Below are positions 46,901 to 60,386 of a DNA stretch of 64,000 nt, in pieces. Source of the stretch: Pardosa pseudoannulata (Eukaryota; Arthropoda; Arachnida; Araneae; Lycosidae). The notes below the pieces were generated by a model. The model was not told where the DNA came from. It did not search any database and was given only the letters and a program-made list of their open reading frames with translations. The stretch's first letter is position 1; every line of letters begins with the position of its first letter. The stretch lies in NCBI GenBank assembly GCA_032207245.1, contig CM063507.1, forward strand, positions 90,826,560 through 90,890,559. The letters are read 5' to 3'. The translations under genes were made by a program, and so were the position numbers.

Positions 46901-48530
46901 CAGATACATAGTGTGTATGAATAATATCTCAATGATATTTGAAAGAATAATAATGGAAATAATTTTGAAAGAAAGATTTTCAACAATAAATAGATGCAGG
47001 AAAAGTTGAACAAAATCAAAATAAGCAGTCATGCAAAATGAATTTTTTTTTTTTTTAATTTGACTGCAAGCACCAACATCTGCAAGTCAAGGACTGTTTC
47101 AATATGTATTTTATTAATATTTATGTACAGAAGTTACAGAATAAGGAAATGTTATCAAGTTTACACTTGCAGGACTAACTCAACTATTTTCTGAAGAGAG
47201 CAACCACTTTGATTTTAATGTTCAGATACATAGTGTGTATGAATAATATCTCAATGATATTTGAAAGAATAATAATGGAAATAATTTTGAAAGAAAGATT
47301 TTCAACAATAAATAGATGCAGGAAAATTTGAACAAAATCAAAATAAGCAGTCATGCAAAATGAATTTTTTTTTTTAAATTTGACTGCAAGCACCAACATC
47401 TGCAAGTCAAGGACTGTTTCAATATGTATTTTATTAATATTTATGTACAGAAGTTACAGAATAAGGAAATGTTATCAAGTTTACACTTGCAGGACTAACT
47501 CAACTATTTTCTGAAGAGAGCAACCACTTTGATTTTAATGTTCAGATACATAGTGTGTATGAATAATATCTCAATGATATTTGAAAGAATAATAATGGAA
47601 ATAATTTTGAAAGAAAGATTTTCAACAATAAATAGATGCAGGAAAAGTTGAACAAAATCAAAATAAGCAGTCATGCAAAATGAAATTTTTTTTTTTTTTA
47701 AATTTGACTGCAAGCACCAACATCTGCAAGTCAAGGACTGTTTCAATATGTATTTTATTAATATTTATGTACAGAAGTTACAGAATAAGGAAATGTTATC
47801 AAGTTTACACTTGCAGGACTAACTCAACTATTTTCTGAAGAGAGCAACCACTTTGATTTTAATGTTCAGATACATAGTGTGTATGAATAATATCTCAATG
47901 ATATTTGAAAGAATAATAATGGAAATAATTTTGAAAGAAAGATTTTCAACAATAAATAGATGCAGGAAAAGTTGAACAAAATCAAAATAAGCAGTCATGC
48001 AAAATGAATTTTTTTTTTTAAATTTGACTGCAAGCACCAACATCTGCAAGTCAAGGACTGTTTCAATATGTATTTTATTAATATTTATGTACAGAAGTTA
48101 CAGAATAAGGAAATGTTATCAAGTTTACACTTGCAGGACTAACTCAACTATTTTCTGAAGAGAGCAACCACTTTGATTTTAATGTTCAGATACATAGTGT
48201 GTATGAATAATATCTCAATGATATTTGAAAGAATAATAATGGAAATAATTTTGAAAGAAAGATTTTCAACAATAAATAGATGCAGGAAAAGTTGAACAAA
48301 ATCAAAATAAGCAGTCATACAAAATGAATTTTTTTTTTTTTAATTTGACTGCAAGCACCAACATCTGCAAGTCAAGGACTGTTTCAATATGTATTTTATT
48401 AATATTTATGTACAGAAGTTACAGAATAAGGAAATGTTATCAAGTTTACACTTGCAGGACTAACTCAACTATTTTCTGAAGAGAGCAACCACTTTGATTT
48501 TAATGTTCAGATACATAGTGTGTGTGTATA
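41000..48530. repeat. Young 320-bp satellite, 23 anchored copies
   Basis: AAGAGAGCAA anchors occur at 41,221, 41,540, 41,860, 42,182, 42,503 and so on to 48,479, spaced 319-324 bases. Spacing differences come mainly from a T tract of variable length. Units are almost identical apart from that tract. The first unit (41,000-41,210) is diverged, and the last departs from consensus after about 48,520, as expected at the edges of an array homogenised by unequal exchange. The unit is recognisably one module of the older array on both sides. Minus-strand frames of about 73 residues recur only where the T tract keeps frame. Confidence 0.95.
45998..46208. other. GC-rich 211-bp insert inside the satellite
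   Basis: One satellite unit has GTTTACACTTGCAGG replaced by about 211 bases of GC-rich sequence that ends in a CCCTCCCTCTCTCTCTCTCT run. It contains many CG dinucleotides (GCGCGCGAG, CGCTCGCGTGCGCG), unlike anything nearby. There is no duplication; instead about 15 satellite bases are missing. Origin unknown. Confidence 0.75.
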
Positions 48531-50600
48531 ATTTCTCAATGATATTTGAAAGAGTAATGGAAATATTTTTGGAAGAAAGATTTTCAACAATAAAAGGATG
48601 CAGGAAAATTTGAACAATTTTAAACTTAGCATTTATGAAAAATGGAATTGTTACAACATTTTTGGATGAAACATTTTCTTCAATAAGTGAATGCTCGAAA
48701 AAATGCACTATTTTCAACTCAACATGCATGATTTTTTTTTAAATCAAGTTTTAAAATTTTAAAGTTTGCAAAACATGCTTCATTTCTGCAAGTTATGTAT
48801 TTTTTCTTTACATTTGATTCCAAATATTTCAAAATACATTTTTATAAGATGGTTTGTATCATTTGTTTTGACTCTAGTCACCACCGCAGTATAAATGTCG
48901 AGGGGTCGTCTTTTTTTTTTTTTTTTTTGGTAATAATGAAGTATATAGATTCTAGACTAAGAATTCCTAATCAATTTTTTACACTCAAGAGAAACTAATT
49001 TTATCATATTTTTGAAGATATCAGTCACCTCTACTTAATGTTCAGATATTGACAGTTTATATGAATAGTTTTTCAACAGGGATTCTGAGGCCTAATGAAC
49101 AGGAAATATTTAGAAGTGAAAAGATTCTCATCGATGAAATAAAGTACGTAAACTAGCACAGTTTCATATTCTTTATACATGACAAATTTTTCTTTTTGAA
49201 ATTTTTTATATACTTAGATTTAACACAGTCTATTTGTCTCCAACTGTTTCATAGACATTAGTACTTATATCCACAATTGTTGTTCTAAGTTTCACTAAAT
49301 ATACAATACAGGTTTTATTTTGCAACTATCGAATTTTTTATTCGAATCCACACAGTTTTATATTCACGTAGTAATTTTTAGAAAGCTTGTATCTCATTTG
49401 AGATCTTCTTATTTATTTTCGAAACCACCAGCCACCACTTATACTTCATGTTCAGATAAACACAGTTTATATGAATAGTTTGTCCACAAACATTCCGGAG
49501 TCTTATGGACACAAAATATTTGGAAGGAAAGATTTTAATCTTATAAATTAATGTATGAAATCTAGCAGAGTTTTAAACTTAATGTATCATGACAAACAAT
49601 CTTTGAAATTTTGATACGGTACTGCTTTCGAAAAGTTCTTGCCCTAACTCTGTTTATTTTTTTGAGAAAAACATTCTTAGTCTTTTCTTCAACTTCCACA
49701 ATATCCATCTCCAATTTAAGACACAGTATCTTTCGAACTTTTGTAAATATTCAACATCTTACTTAGTACGCATATACCCAGTTTAAACGGCATCAAGTGT
49801 TTTTCAATAAACTTCTGTTTTCAGAAATAATTTCTCTGTTTAACTACAACTTGCAGGTCAATGTGTAGGACATTTTGATATCAACGAAAATTTCTGATTG
49901 ACCAAAAGACAAAGTTTTTACAAGGAGGACTAAATCATCTCAGCTTTTTTTTTTCAAGGGAACAACCACCTCATCTATTTAAAGTACTTAATTCAGAAAT
50001 GTTTTTGAATATTTTTTACTCAAATTGCACAGACTTATTGACACTGTTTGCGTTAAAGAGAATTTTTTATCTTGAGAATTATAACAACTTGCTTAGTTTC
50101 TCTTTAGGCTACTAAGTCGATCAACACAGTTCAATGACTAATCATTTTTTCTTGCAATGTTTGAATATTTTTATCATTGTAGACTTTAAAAGGGGACCAC
50201 CATTTTGTAAAATTTGGTATTAAGTCTTATATTTATAGTCTTTTTCAATATTTCCACATTTTCCAAGTCAATGGAAGAGCAAAGAAACGTTAGTTTTACG
50301 TTAGTATCTTCTTCCAACATCGATTCCAAGATGCTTGCGAACACCATATATTTTTGAACTAGGATTTTTTTTCTGTAAGCCGTAATTTCGGAGAGCCACC
50401 ACCAAAAAATTGAATCTAAAAGCTTATGACTTTGATGATTTTCATTTCAATTTAAATTTTTTGCACAGATTTTAAAGAGCACTCTTCTTAAGCTATTACT
50501 ATTTGTAGTCATTGATATTTGTTATGTTAAATATTTAACAATTTTTTAATTTTCATAGTATTTGCATCAATTTTTAATGAAACAATTCACTAGTTACACT
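48531..50600. repeat. Degenerate array, right side
   Basis: Diverged module copies continue (TCTACTTAATGTTCAGATA near 49,030, ATACTTCATGTTCAGATAAAC near 49,440). They fade out around 50,600, where a short piece related to 23,600 and 59,860 appears (ATTACGTATGTACAAGATG). No gene seen. Confidence 0.65.
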
Positions 50601-53600
50601 CAAAAAAATTTATAGAATTACTTCTAGTAGTATTTTCTATCTATTACGTATGTACAAGATGTAATTTATTTAAAGTTTACAGCATTACATTAATATTCAA
50701 TAATTTTTTTTTTAATTTTTAGTTTATAAATATTCTACCTGCATATTCAAAGGTTATTTTTAAAGTTTGCAGCAGGAAAATTAAATTAACTTTATCACTG
50801 GTATAAACAAGTTTATAATTTTCATTTCTGTACACATTGCATTTTAGCTATCAAATGAGTTTTTGTTTTACACTGAATTCATTTAATAATTTATATGTAG
50901 GAATATAGATACAGTCATTTAAAATTAAATTTTCTTAAAGAAATAAGTCCGTAAAACAGAATACTTTCGTGATAGTGAAAATATCTTTCAATTTTTACCA
51001 AATATAAACCATAGTTATATCTGCATATATACTCTTGTTTTCAATATTTATATTTTTAAATGCCCTATTTTCAAAGAATACTGAAATTGTTTCGAGATAT
51101 GCTTTAAATAAAATAGATATACAAGTGTCTGTTAGAGGACTAAGGCCATACTTTGCCATAGATTTCTATAGTTTATATATAGTCATGTTACAAATAGTTC
51201 CATTGTTGGATTTAGGAAAATTTAAACTAGTTGCATTTAAATAGGGAAATGTTATATGGAATAATACATAAATTATTTCTATACGATTATGTATAGACAG
51301 CTTATAATATCACGTCTAGGATGGTGAACGAAATATCTATATTTTTGGAGTATTATAAATATATAAACAATAGCACTTCTCTTTAAAATATAAAAACACA
51401 TTCGTAACATATTTTGCTTGAAATATTAAATTGGTAACTTTGAAAATTAAAAATTTATATCAAATTGTCAGAAAATATAACAGATTAAATCTAGAATTCT
51501 AGAATCAATAACAAATCAAATCTAAAATCCCAATACACTGATCTATGTATTGAAACAAATTCGTATATTTTACATCTATATGTTCCTTCACTAACTCTGA
51601 CAATATTTTTTTCCTTTTTCTAAACCTATCTCTTTTTTTATATAATAACTTTAAACATAAATCAACAAGTGGCAATTTTATAAAATTTTGTATAAAAAAC
51701 ATTTCTGCTGCCCATTTGGCATTTCGAATTCAATTGGTCGAATCTTTTGATCAGCAACTTGCCTCTATACATGTAAAATATAACTAAACAGTCTTTATGA
51801 CCACCCTACACCATATTAAACGTTTTCATGGTTTCCTTTGAAACCAAAATGTCCCGACTTCGACAAAAAAAAATTAATAATTGAATAAAGCAATTCGTTC
51901 TCAAAGGAGGGATCTATTAAACTCTTGACAGTACACCAGATAACCTTTGACAGTAACAAATTTGTATTTCATGAGAAGAAATTAGCATTATATTGAAAAA
52001 ATTTAAAGTAATTTACTCTGTGACGAAATTTGTTTTTTAAATGTTAGGAACATTTTAACGAAATAAAGGTAACTACATTTTTTAAAAATATACTAACGTA
52101 CTATATTACTGCATTTTCAAGAAAACAAGTGTGCCAATATTTTACATGGGATGTAGTACGAAGATATGTAGAATGAAACAGTTTCTTATCAATTTAAAAA
52201 TAAAAATCTTGCACGATTTGAGCCCAAGAAAATAATCATTTATACCTATCGCACTCTTCTGGAATGGATTTTATGTGTAATATATATAATAAATCATGTA
52301 TCATTAATTTAGTACATAATATTACTACACTTTCAACATGCTTCAATTAAATTTTGTATATAATAAATTAATGCCATTCGGTGTTTAAAATAGAAATTGA
52401 AATCCTTTCTTTCTAGTCTTCCACTAAATAATAAATCACAATTTATAAGCCAGTAAAATTTCATAAGTTTCATTATTTCTACCATGTAAAATGGGTATAC
52501 ATTATAAAGGTTCTGATACTAGAAATAATTTAGTATTATATATATTTCAAATTTTATACACATGTTTAAATAGGAAGATAAGGCAAGTTTTGTTGACTAA
52601 TGACAAAAGTGATTTGAGGAAAAAATAGTTTCTATAAGATCTCGCTTTGATCTTAGCTGGAATTAAGTTCCTGGACGAAATAACTCAGATAGCAAAGTAA
52701 GTATCTTCGGATAAATAAAATGTTTCTGATCGTTACTCCTTAACTGTTAGTTTTATAGAAAAAAGAATGCTTGAAAAAATGGCAGCTATTTAAAGTATCC
52801 AACTTTCATTGTATTGTTCACCTCAGTTTGAATTTAATCTGTTAATCGAATGCAATATTAAATGGTAAAAATACAGAATTTTTTTTTAAACAGATTATCA
52901 TTTTTGACGAAATCCTTAAATTCTAGCAAAGGCCGTATCTATTTATGTATCAATGATAAGAATAGATATATTGACTAAGACAACTCGAACCTTTCTTCTT
53001 TGCTCTTTCTTTGAGTTTTTACCCAACTGAATCCAAGTAGTCCTTTAGTTAAAGTTAGTCCCGAAAAATATTTCACATAACGTGCGGATTTAATTTCTGT
53101 TTAAATACGAATTATTTTTTCTTTACGATGTCATAACTGTAATCACAGAAAGTACTCACAATAGGATTTTTCTATTTAAAATTACTTTAAACCCATTGAA
53201 AAACTCGCCTGGGTAAAAAACTGACAGTAAAAAAGGCAAATTAAATAAAGGCTTGAAATGAATTTAATAAACACTAAAAGTTATGTATCCTATCAACTAA
53301 TATGAGTTAGATAATAAATAATGAGCTACTCGTAGGTTTGCTTTGGTGTGCTACAATCTACATTATGCAACACGCCAAAAGTAGGACTAATGACCCGAGC
53401 TAATGAGACCGGTACCTACAGCTAAAAGCAGATTCCGAACGGCTACTAACATGCATGCCACAGTGGGATTCGAACCCACGAACTCCGGTACCGAAAGCCA
53501 GCACCCTAACCAATCAACCATCGTTCATCGATACTAACATCGCATCGAAGGAAAATGCAAAGTCCTTAAAAACACGTGCACCAAAGAAAATAAAATTAGT

Positions 53601-55619
53601 AGAGCCATCGAGCAGCGAAATACCTTTGAGGAGAAATAAATCACATTTAGTTGGTCAATTCACATAAACGGTCTACAAATCGTGAAAATTTGAGACATTA
53701 CCCCGAAAAGTTGTTAAATATGTTGGAGTGAAAACTTTTTACCTATCGTAAGTCGATATGTTTTCCTTCTGGCCATGCTCACTAATTTTAAAATAGAATA
53801 AATTAAATTTAAGGCAGACGCACATTAACGACTATCCACCCCCATTTGATCACTAATATTTTCATTCGCTATAGTATAATTAAATAATATGAACAGAAAT
53901 CTTGATTAGGGGGTGGCATTAAGTTGAAAAGGATTTTGAAGCCAGACAGAGGAGTTTAAGAGAGAGTAATCTGAAAAACTCTCGATATCTGAAATAAGGT
54001 CATGCAGCAATCGTCTTGCTTTATGAAACATTTTCAGATATAAATATGTACACAAATCAGTGGAATGTGTAATGGAAATTCGACGTCCAAAATATTCTGA
54101 TCTAACAAGACAAACAGCTACGAATGTAGCGAATACAGAAAGAAAACCAATGATTTTAAAGAACAGGACTTTAAATTATTGCCTGTGGTCATCACACAAG
54201 AACTTAGCAGATTACATGCAATCTGATCACCAGTCTTACGATAAAAACTGGTCTTTAAAACGGAAGAAGCAGATATACAAACAAATGCAATGAGCTGAAT
54301 CTAATATTGCAAAGACCAGACGTCAGGAAGTCACGAGCTAGCAAACTGTAAGGAAACGTTTATAAACACTTATCGTTTTTATAAACGTTTATAAAAACGA
54401 TTTGAAATGATTCAGTTATATAACAAAGTTTAAAAAAATCAATATCAGAATTATTGCTAAGTAGAGCAGACAAAACAAAAATCAAGCGCTTGGACAGTTT
54501 TTCTTAAATAGTACCAATACAATAAAAAGGATTTGAAAAGGAGCAGTGAAAACGAAGGCTCTTTGATAATCGTATCCTTAGTATCCAGAGTATTCCGATT
54601 ACTGTCTTCTCATAACATTTTCTCTCCCTCCTCCATTTCCCTCTGCTTTTGCCTAACATGCAGAATCAAAAGTTTGATTTTAATTAATACTTGTTAAATT
54701 ATTTTTAAGTAATTCTGACCATATTAAAAAACTCATTTGAAAACAAGAACATCAGTTATAAATTTACACACTATTTTCGTCATTTATACAAAGTTTGTTT
54801 TTCAAAACTACAAGTATTGCCCCAATTCAAATATTTGCTTTACATATAAGTCAGCATTCTAATTAAGGGGTGAAATCTTTATGATTTTTTCTTATTTAAT
54901 CAATTATATTTGCAAAAAACTTATATTATCCAATAGAAAAACATTTGTCTCCAACAGATATGCAGCTATTTTTTGTCCGATTAAAATCCCACATAAATTT
55001 TTTGAAATTACAAAACGATTTTAATTTAGATTACTTTCTCGCTGCTAAATTTATTTCTCGAATATCAACCAACCCAATTGATGTTTAAATAACTAGAGAG
55101 TCTAGCACATCTTCATTTTAATGAATTACTCAGTGGCAAAGTCACAGTGACTTCATTTATATTGGCCAGGTATAGATAAAGTCACTCCGATTTATGCCCT
55201 AAAATTTGACTTGATAGAACAGAAGAATTCAGTTATAAAGCACGAGATTTATCGCTTTTCTTATAATCCTATCGACGTATTTAGATTTTCCTGTTCTTCA
55301 TTTAATCAACAGTGCTGTTCTAAGAATTTTGATTCATAAGAAATTAATCGCATTAAAATATTATCACTTATTGTTTAATGATTTAACTAGTACTCCGAGT
55401 ATTTTAAAGGATTGAGATCATTTCGCTCTATCCATGTCAAAATAGCTTCTTTATTTCTCCTCATTTGATCTTTTTCTCATCTGAAAAGCTCATTTTCTAG
55501 ATCGGTTTTGTTTTAAAGCATGTATTGAAAGTATTTCGAAGGAGGATAAAAAATTGTAAAGGTGAAGAATTTGAAACTTTCATATTAGACAAAAGTTACT
55601 TTTTGTGAACTTTTATCAA
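50601..55619. other. AT-rich intergenic DNA with one SINE
   Basis: Apart from the SINE at 53,334-53,526 I see no supported gene or repeat. Short open frames at 51,035, 51,505 and 54,060 show no recognisable motif. A small TTTATAAACGTTTATAAAAACG palindrome-like stretch lies near 54,360-54,400. Confidence 0.5.
53334..53526 (-). mobile_element. tRNA-derived SINE
   Basis: Full-length-like copy with perfect B box (53,466-53,476 as reverse complement) and A-box region GGTTGATTGGTTAGGG. It has about 20 extra bases in the middle (GCCAAAAGTAGGACTAATGA), where a GACTAATGA-like segment is repeated. The tail is TTTGCTTTGG on the plus strand. No clear target duplication. Confidence 0.85.
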
Positions 55620-58089
55620 CCCATTTTATCCCATTGTCCTATTTAGAGGACAGCTGAAAAATATCAAGTGGAAATCGCTGTTTGTCGCAAATATTTTCTT
55701 AGCTGGAACATGTAGGGGTATGTATTAGCTTCTGCTAGCATGAGCTCTCCTCCTTCCCCTGGGCATTTTGTCTATTCATCGCATTAGTGGGCGAGGTTTG
55801 TATCATCTCTTTGTGGTTGCATAATTCTTTTTCAGTTTACTTTAGACATTTCGTTGGGCATTTTTTAGGTAATAGTACTCTTTCGTTATAATCCTGGTGG
55901 TAAATTAGAGTTATTTTATTATTAGGTGGGTTCTAGCTCATTTTTTCAATGTCCTCTAAATAGGAGAGTGGGATGATAAGTATGCAATTGACGCATACTT
56001 TCTAACTAAGAGTAAAAAAGAATATCCCTTCTAGTGTTTTACTCCTGCTGAGTTATGTCAGTAAAAAGGTATTCGAAATTAGAGGACGCATTGGATTTTC
56101 TAAATAGTTTAGATTCAGATGAGAGCTAAGTTGAAATTGCTGTTTTATCACCAGTTGCTAGTGAACTAACTGACGAAGATGAAGGGAATGAGAATGAAGT
56201 AAATACTGGTGATAGTATTATAAACGATGTTACTGGGTGTCTGGAGGCTAGAACTGGAGATACTTTATTGCCTGAACCATCCACAATCTCTAGTGTTTCG
56301 ATAACAAAGAACAAAAAAAAAAAAGTCTCAACGACTTCAGTCATCTTGGATAAAGGATAAGTCGCCGCAATACACAAAATGAAAAATACAGGCTGAATCA
56401 ACTTCAAGCAACTTTCTCAAGCAGATGGAAACTGCAGTGAAAGACAAAACTATCAGAGCTTTGAGAAATTTTATTCCACTGAAGTTAACGATCTCATTGT
56501 AAAAGAAACTGTGCTATATTCAACAGATATAAAAAATGATTTCTTTACCACTGCTGATGAAATACGTGTTTTTGTAGGAATTTTGCTTTTAACTGGTTAT
56601 TATTGAAATACCTGTGAACGTGACTACTGGTCAGATGCCGAAGACCTTGGCATTACCCTGGTGAAAAATGCCATGTCACGATACCGCTTCCAAAAGTTGA
56701 AATCTTTTTTACACTTTGTCGACAATGGAACTGTAAGTCAGCATGCCCAGGATAAATCCTTCAAAGGAAAACCTTTGTTTCTCATACTGAATAATAATTT
56801 TGTAAAATTTGGACACTTCTCTGCAATTCTAACCATTGCTGAAATGATCATGATGTATTACGGTAAGAATAGATTGAAACAGTTTATCCGATGCAAGCCA
56901 AATCGTTTTGGATATAAACTTTGGGCTCTGTGGAAGCGAGGGATATTGTTTGACAATTTTTCCCTCTATTTGCGGTGAAGAAGCTGATACAAGAAATGAT
57001 ACTCCCCTAGGCACTCGGGTTGTGATGGAACTAACTGAGAATATCGCGAATCAAGCTACACTTTATAATTTGAAAACTGTTTTACCAGCATTGGTATTTT
57101 GAAAAGTATGTGAACAGGATCTTCCAGCTACAGGAACCATACGAGAAAATCGGATAAACCACGAAAGTCCTCTAAAAAATCTAAGTCTATGCGGAAAAAA
57201 GAAAGAGGCACGTCTCATTTTGCATTTGACGAGATCTCCGAAGATTTCCCTGGCGCGATGGAATGACAATAGTACTGTTACTGTGGCTACAAATTTCAGT
57301 ACGTTAGAACCATTTTTTGATGGGAAAAGGCGAGGAAAAGGACACAAAGATAAAGTTAAAGTATATGCCGAATTTGATAAATTCTACAAACAAACATACG
57401 GGCATCACCAAGACTAGTTTGCTGGACTTCGTGGGAAAAAGTGATACTAGCCACTTTTTATACGTTCATTGGACATGGCTATGGTAAACGCGTGGATAAT
57501 TCACAAAACTCTCAACAAAAATGAAGCCATAAACTTGAAGGAGTTCCGAAGAGTTGTAACAGCAGTGTATCTAAAAACATATGTGATAAGAACAAGAGGT
57601 AGACCTAGGATCTCGACTGTACCTTCTGGTGCAAGAGGAGATGTCCGAAAAGATAGTGTTGGCCATTTTTTACTAAAGCGAGAAAAACAGCGCCCTTGTC
57701 CAAGAGAGGGATGCAAAGGAAAGTGAAAAACATACTGTGGGAAATGTGACTAAACAATTTGCAGGCTTGCTTTTGGCAGACCTTTCCACCAAGATTAAAG
57801 GAAAATTCAACTGAAAATTGAACTAATTTGTAAATAAGATGTTAAAATTCAAATAAAGTAAAGTTTTGTACTCGGAAATTACTTTTCGTCTTTGAAGAAA
57901 ACAGGAAAACATGCAAGTGGAAATTTTATCCCCATTATCCCAGTGTCTTATTTAGAGGACGGGTCAGATTTCTTATATGAAATATATATTTTTTTTTCGA
58001 ATTTTGTTATATTTCGTTTGTTTAGGTTGAATTATTTTTAGAAAACAATTCTTCTCAAATATGAACAAAATAAATTGGGATAAAACGGG
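55620..58089 (+). mobile_element. piggyBac-type DNA transposon, complete ends, dead
   Basis: A 2470-bp element. The left end is CCCATTTTATCCCA (55,620-55,633) and the right end TGGGATAAAACGGG (58,076-58,089), inverted with one mismatch. The right flank is TTAA (58,090-58,093) and the left TCAA (55,616-55,619), one change from the TTAA target typical of piggyBac. A near-palindromic GTCCTATTTAGAGGAC lies close to the left end (55,636-55,651) and, with one change, at 57,945-57,960; a partial inverted copy is at 55,951-55,965. These are probably subterminal transposase sites (inference). The coding region between them is decayed. Confidence 0.88.
56055..57833 (+). pseudogene. piggyBac-like transposase remnant
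   Basis: The frame starts at the ATG at 56,055 with an acidic N-terminus (DSDES) but is broken by stops and shifts. Family stretches are visible in order: FEKFYSTEVNDLIVKET near 56,460, EIRVFVGILLLTGYY near 56,560, NAMSRYRFQKLKSFLHFVDN near 56,670, FIRCKPNRFGYKLWAL near 56,885, LDMAMVNAW near 57,470, and a C-terminal Cys-rich tail (CPREGCKGK, TYCGKCD) near 57,700. piggyBac enzymes use three Asp: the first position appears to be Ala here (TIAEM where an Asp-Glu-Met-like motif is expected), while the Asp of LDMAMVNAW is kept. AATAAA lies at 57,853. Not functional. Confidence 0.85.
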
Positions 58090-58093
58090 TTAA

Positions 58094-59769
58094 TACGAGG
58101 TACATCCCTCCCCCCAATAGGTTAACATGAAGAGAGAAGAAACCAGATTGTTAGATAAGGAACATGTACTTAATCTAGTCTAATTTTGCTTGCGCTTCCA
58201 TTTGCTTATTTCCCCAAGTACAAAGTTGCACATTGTGAAGCTAAGGATTAGATGTTTGTTTTCAATTTTCTGTGGCTTAACAATTTCGACTTTTTAAATA
58301 AAATGTTCTCTATTACTCAGGCTCGTTTTCAGAGGGCTCTTCTAGATGTGTTTAGAAACTAACACGTCATGATTCTTTTCGGAAATAAAGGATTGACACT
58401 CTAAAGTTTATAGATAAACGACATGAAATGGATCACCTTAATGAGTAATATTATCATTGGAACTCACTTCAAGGACTACACCAAAAATGGCGAGAAAGAT
58501 GTTCGTTCGAATCGGAAACAGTAAAGTACAACTGCCATGTTTCGTTTTTTGAGCTAAAAGGTTTTATGCGAATTCAGGGGTTAAACAGCCAGAAAATAAT
58601 GACACATTTTAACGTGTGCAAGCATTCATTCAATCAATCAGCTGATGTGGTATACGTAGAATTTCGGTACTACAAGGCAGAGATTTGCATTTCGTGCACC
58701 ATCCAGTTGATTTAAGAGAACTTATTTGTATTCAGTATTAAGAAAAAATATGAAACGTTTTTTAAAGTAATAGCGATTTCAAGATTGACTTTAGGATGTG
58801 TTAATAGGGCTTTTATTTCAGTATAGAAATATCCTCTTTGACACATCTAAAATTAAGTTACTGAAAGCTGCAAATGCCAAAAGAAAATGCTACTCGTTAT
58901 TTCGATATTATCTTAAACTATTTTTTTAAATTAACGAAACATTGTATTCCTCATTTTTTAGTAGATTTAGATTTTTTTTACACTAATATAGAGGAATTAA
59001 ATACCCCTAATATCAGAACCTTGTAATAGCACACTATTTTTATATTTAAAAATTTTTTATCATTCCTTTGTTTAAACTTTGAATTATTATCTTTGTAATG
59101 AATACTTATTGACAAACAATGACATTCAAAATTTACGTCGAATAACCAATAGCAGTAATTGAACTAAAAACTTAAAACCCTAATTTTTTTTTAAAACTGA
59201 AAATCCATAATGCATTAATACTAAACTCTGATTAGCAACGATTTAGATACAACTATTTGTAATGAAAATATTAGGTAGGAATATTAGAAAGCGAAAACTG
59301 CTGCAAACATTCATTCCAGAAGATATATTTAAACAAGTTTTTCAGTATTGAAAGGCAATGCTGTAGCTACTGCGATATAGTCTTAAATATAAAGTATAAG
59401 AAACTGGTTTACTCTTTTACATAATCCCTTGTTAAAAAAAAATAAGAGGTGCTATTGTTTTTATATAAAAAAATCCTAGAACATTTTATAAAAAATTTAG
59501 TCAAATTCATGATATATACACATATGAAATTTTTAAGGATTATTTTTGACATTAAAACTTTATGCTATTTTATACTGTAAAATGAATGCGTATTTTACCA
59601 AGAGAAACATTTCAAACTTATTTAAAATACTTCAGGGCATTTTACTGTAGAATATTTTTTCATCAATTATCATATTGAATGATTGTTCATTAGCCCCTAA
59701 ATTTCTTTTTAACATCTTTGAATTTCTTTTAAAAAATTAACATTACAGTAAAGGCAAATTTAAATCCAA
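58094..59769. other. AT-rich intergenic DNA, nothing recognised
   Basis: No gene, RNA or repeat that I can support. Confidence 0.45.
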
Positions 59770-60047
59770 CATAAAATAATTTTTTGAATTGAGTATGTTT
59801 AAATGCTAAAAAGAAATTTAAATGAAAAAATTAGGAAAGGAGATTAAAATGAAATTACAATCTTGTACATACGTAATTGATAGAAAATTGATTTTATCGA
59901 TAAACATGAATTTTAAAGTACGCGAGTTTCCTTTAAATGTTATTTTTGAATTTTTAGAGAAAGAATAATTTTGACCTCAAAATGTACTTGTACTTCTGTT
60001 GACTTGTACTTCGTTCTGTTGACTTGATCTGTAAATGTACTTGTACT
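59770..60047 (-). repeat. 3' flank of the minus-strand gene, paralogous to 23,440-23,690
   Basis: Reverse complement shares ATTACGTATGTACAAGATTG, TTTTATCGATAAAATCAA and neighbouring sequence with the plus-strand copy. Near 59,985-60,045 a TGTACTTGTACT motif is repeated at the edge of the minisatellite. Confidence 0.65.
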
Positions 60048-60347
60048 GCGAGACGGTTCCCCAGCCGTCGGTAGGCGAGACGGTTCCCCAGCCGTCGTAG
60101 GCGAGACGGTTCCCCAGCGTCGGTAGGCGAGACGGTTCCCCAGGCGTCGGTAGGCGAGACGGTTCCCCAGGCGTCGGTAGGCGAGACGGTTCCCCAGGCC
60201 GTCGGTAGGCGAGACGGTTCCCCAGGCCGTCGGTAGGCGAGACGGTTCCCCAGCCGTCGGTAGGCGAGACGGTTCCCCAGCCGTCGGTAGGCGAGACGGT
60301 TCCCCAGGCGCGTCGGTAGGCGAGACGGTTCCCCAGGCGTCGGTAGC
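60048..60347 (-). repeat. 27-bp minisatellite, 11 units, downstream of the last exon
   Basis: Unit GCGAGACGGTTCCCCAGCCG plus TCGGTAG, varying from 25 to 28 bases. On the minus strand one frame gives LPTAGEPSR, closely similar to the PTAGPSRL octapeptide of the exon at 61,650-63,219. It lies after the stop codon of the last exon, directly beyond the CACCATCTAGCGG flank, so it is not in the expected coding path. Confidence 0.9.
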
Positions 60348-60386
60348 CGCTAGATGGTGACGTCGGAGCAGGGGACAGGTGGGCGT

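Noticed and set aside
41530..48049. Recurrent 73-80-residue minus-strand open frames (MQMLVLAVKF...) in the satellite
   Set aside because: They appear only in units where the T tract has a permissive length; the tract gives the Lys run. Near-identity follows from satellite homogenisation, and no start context, splice site or domain supports a protein.
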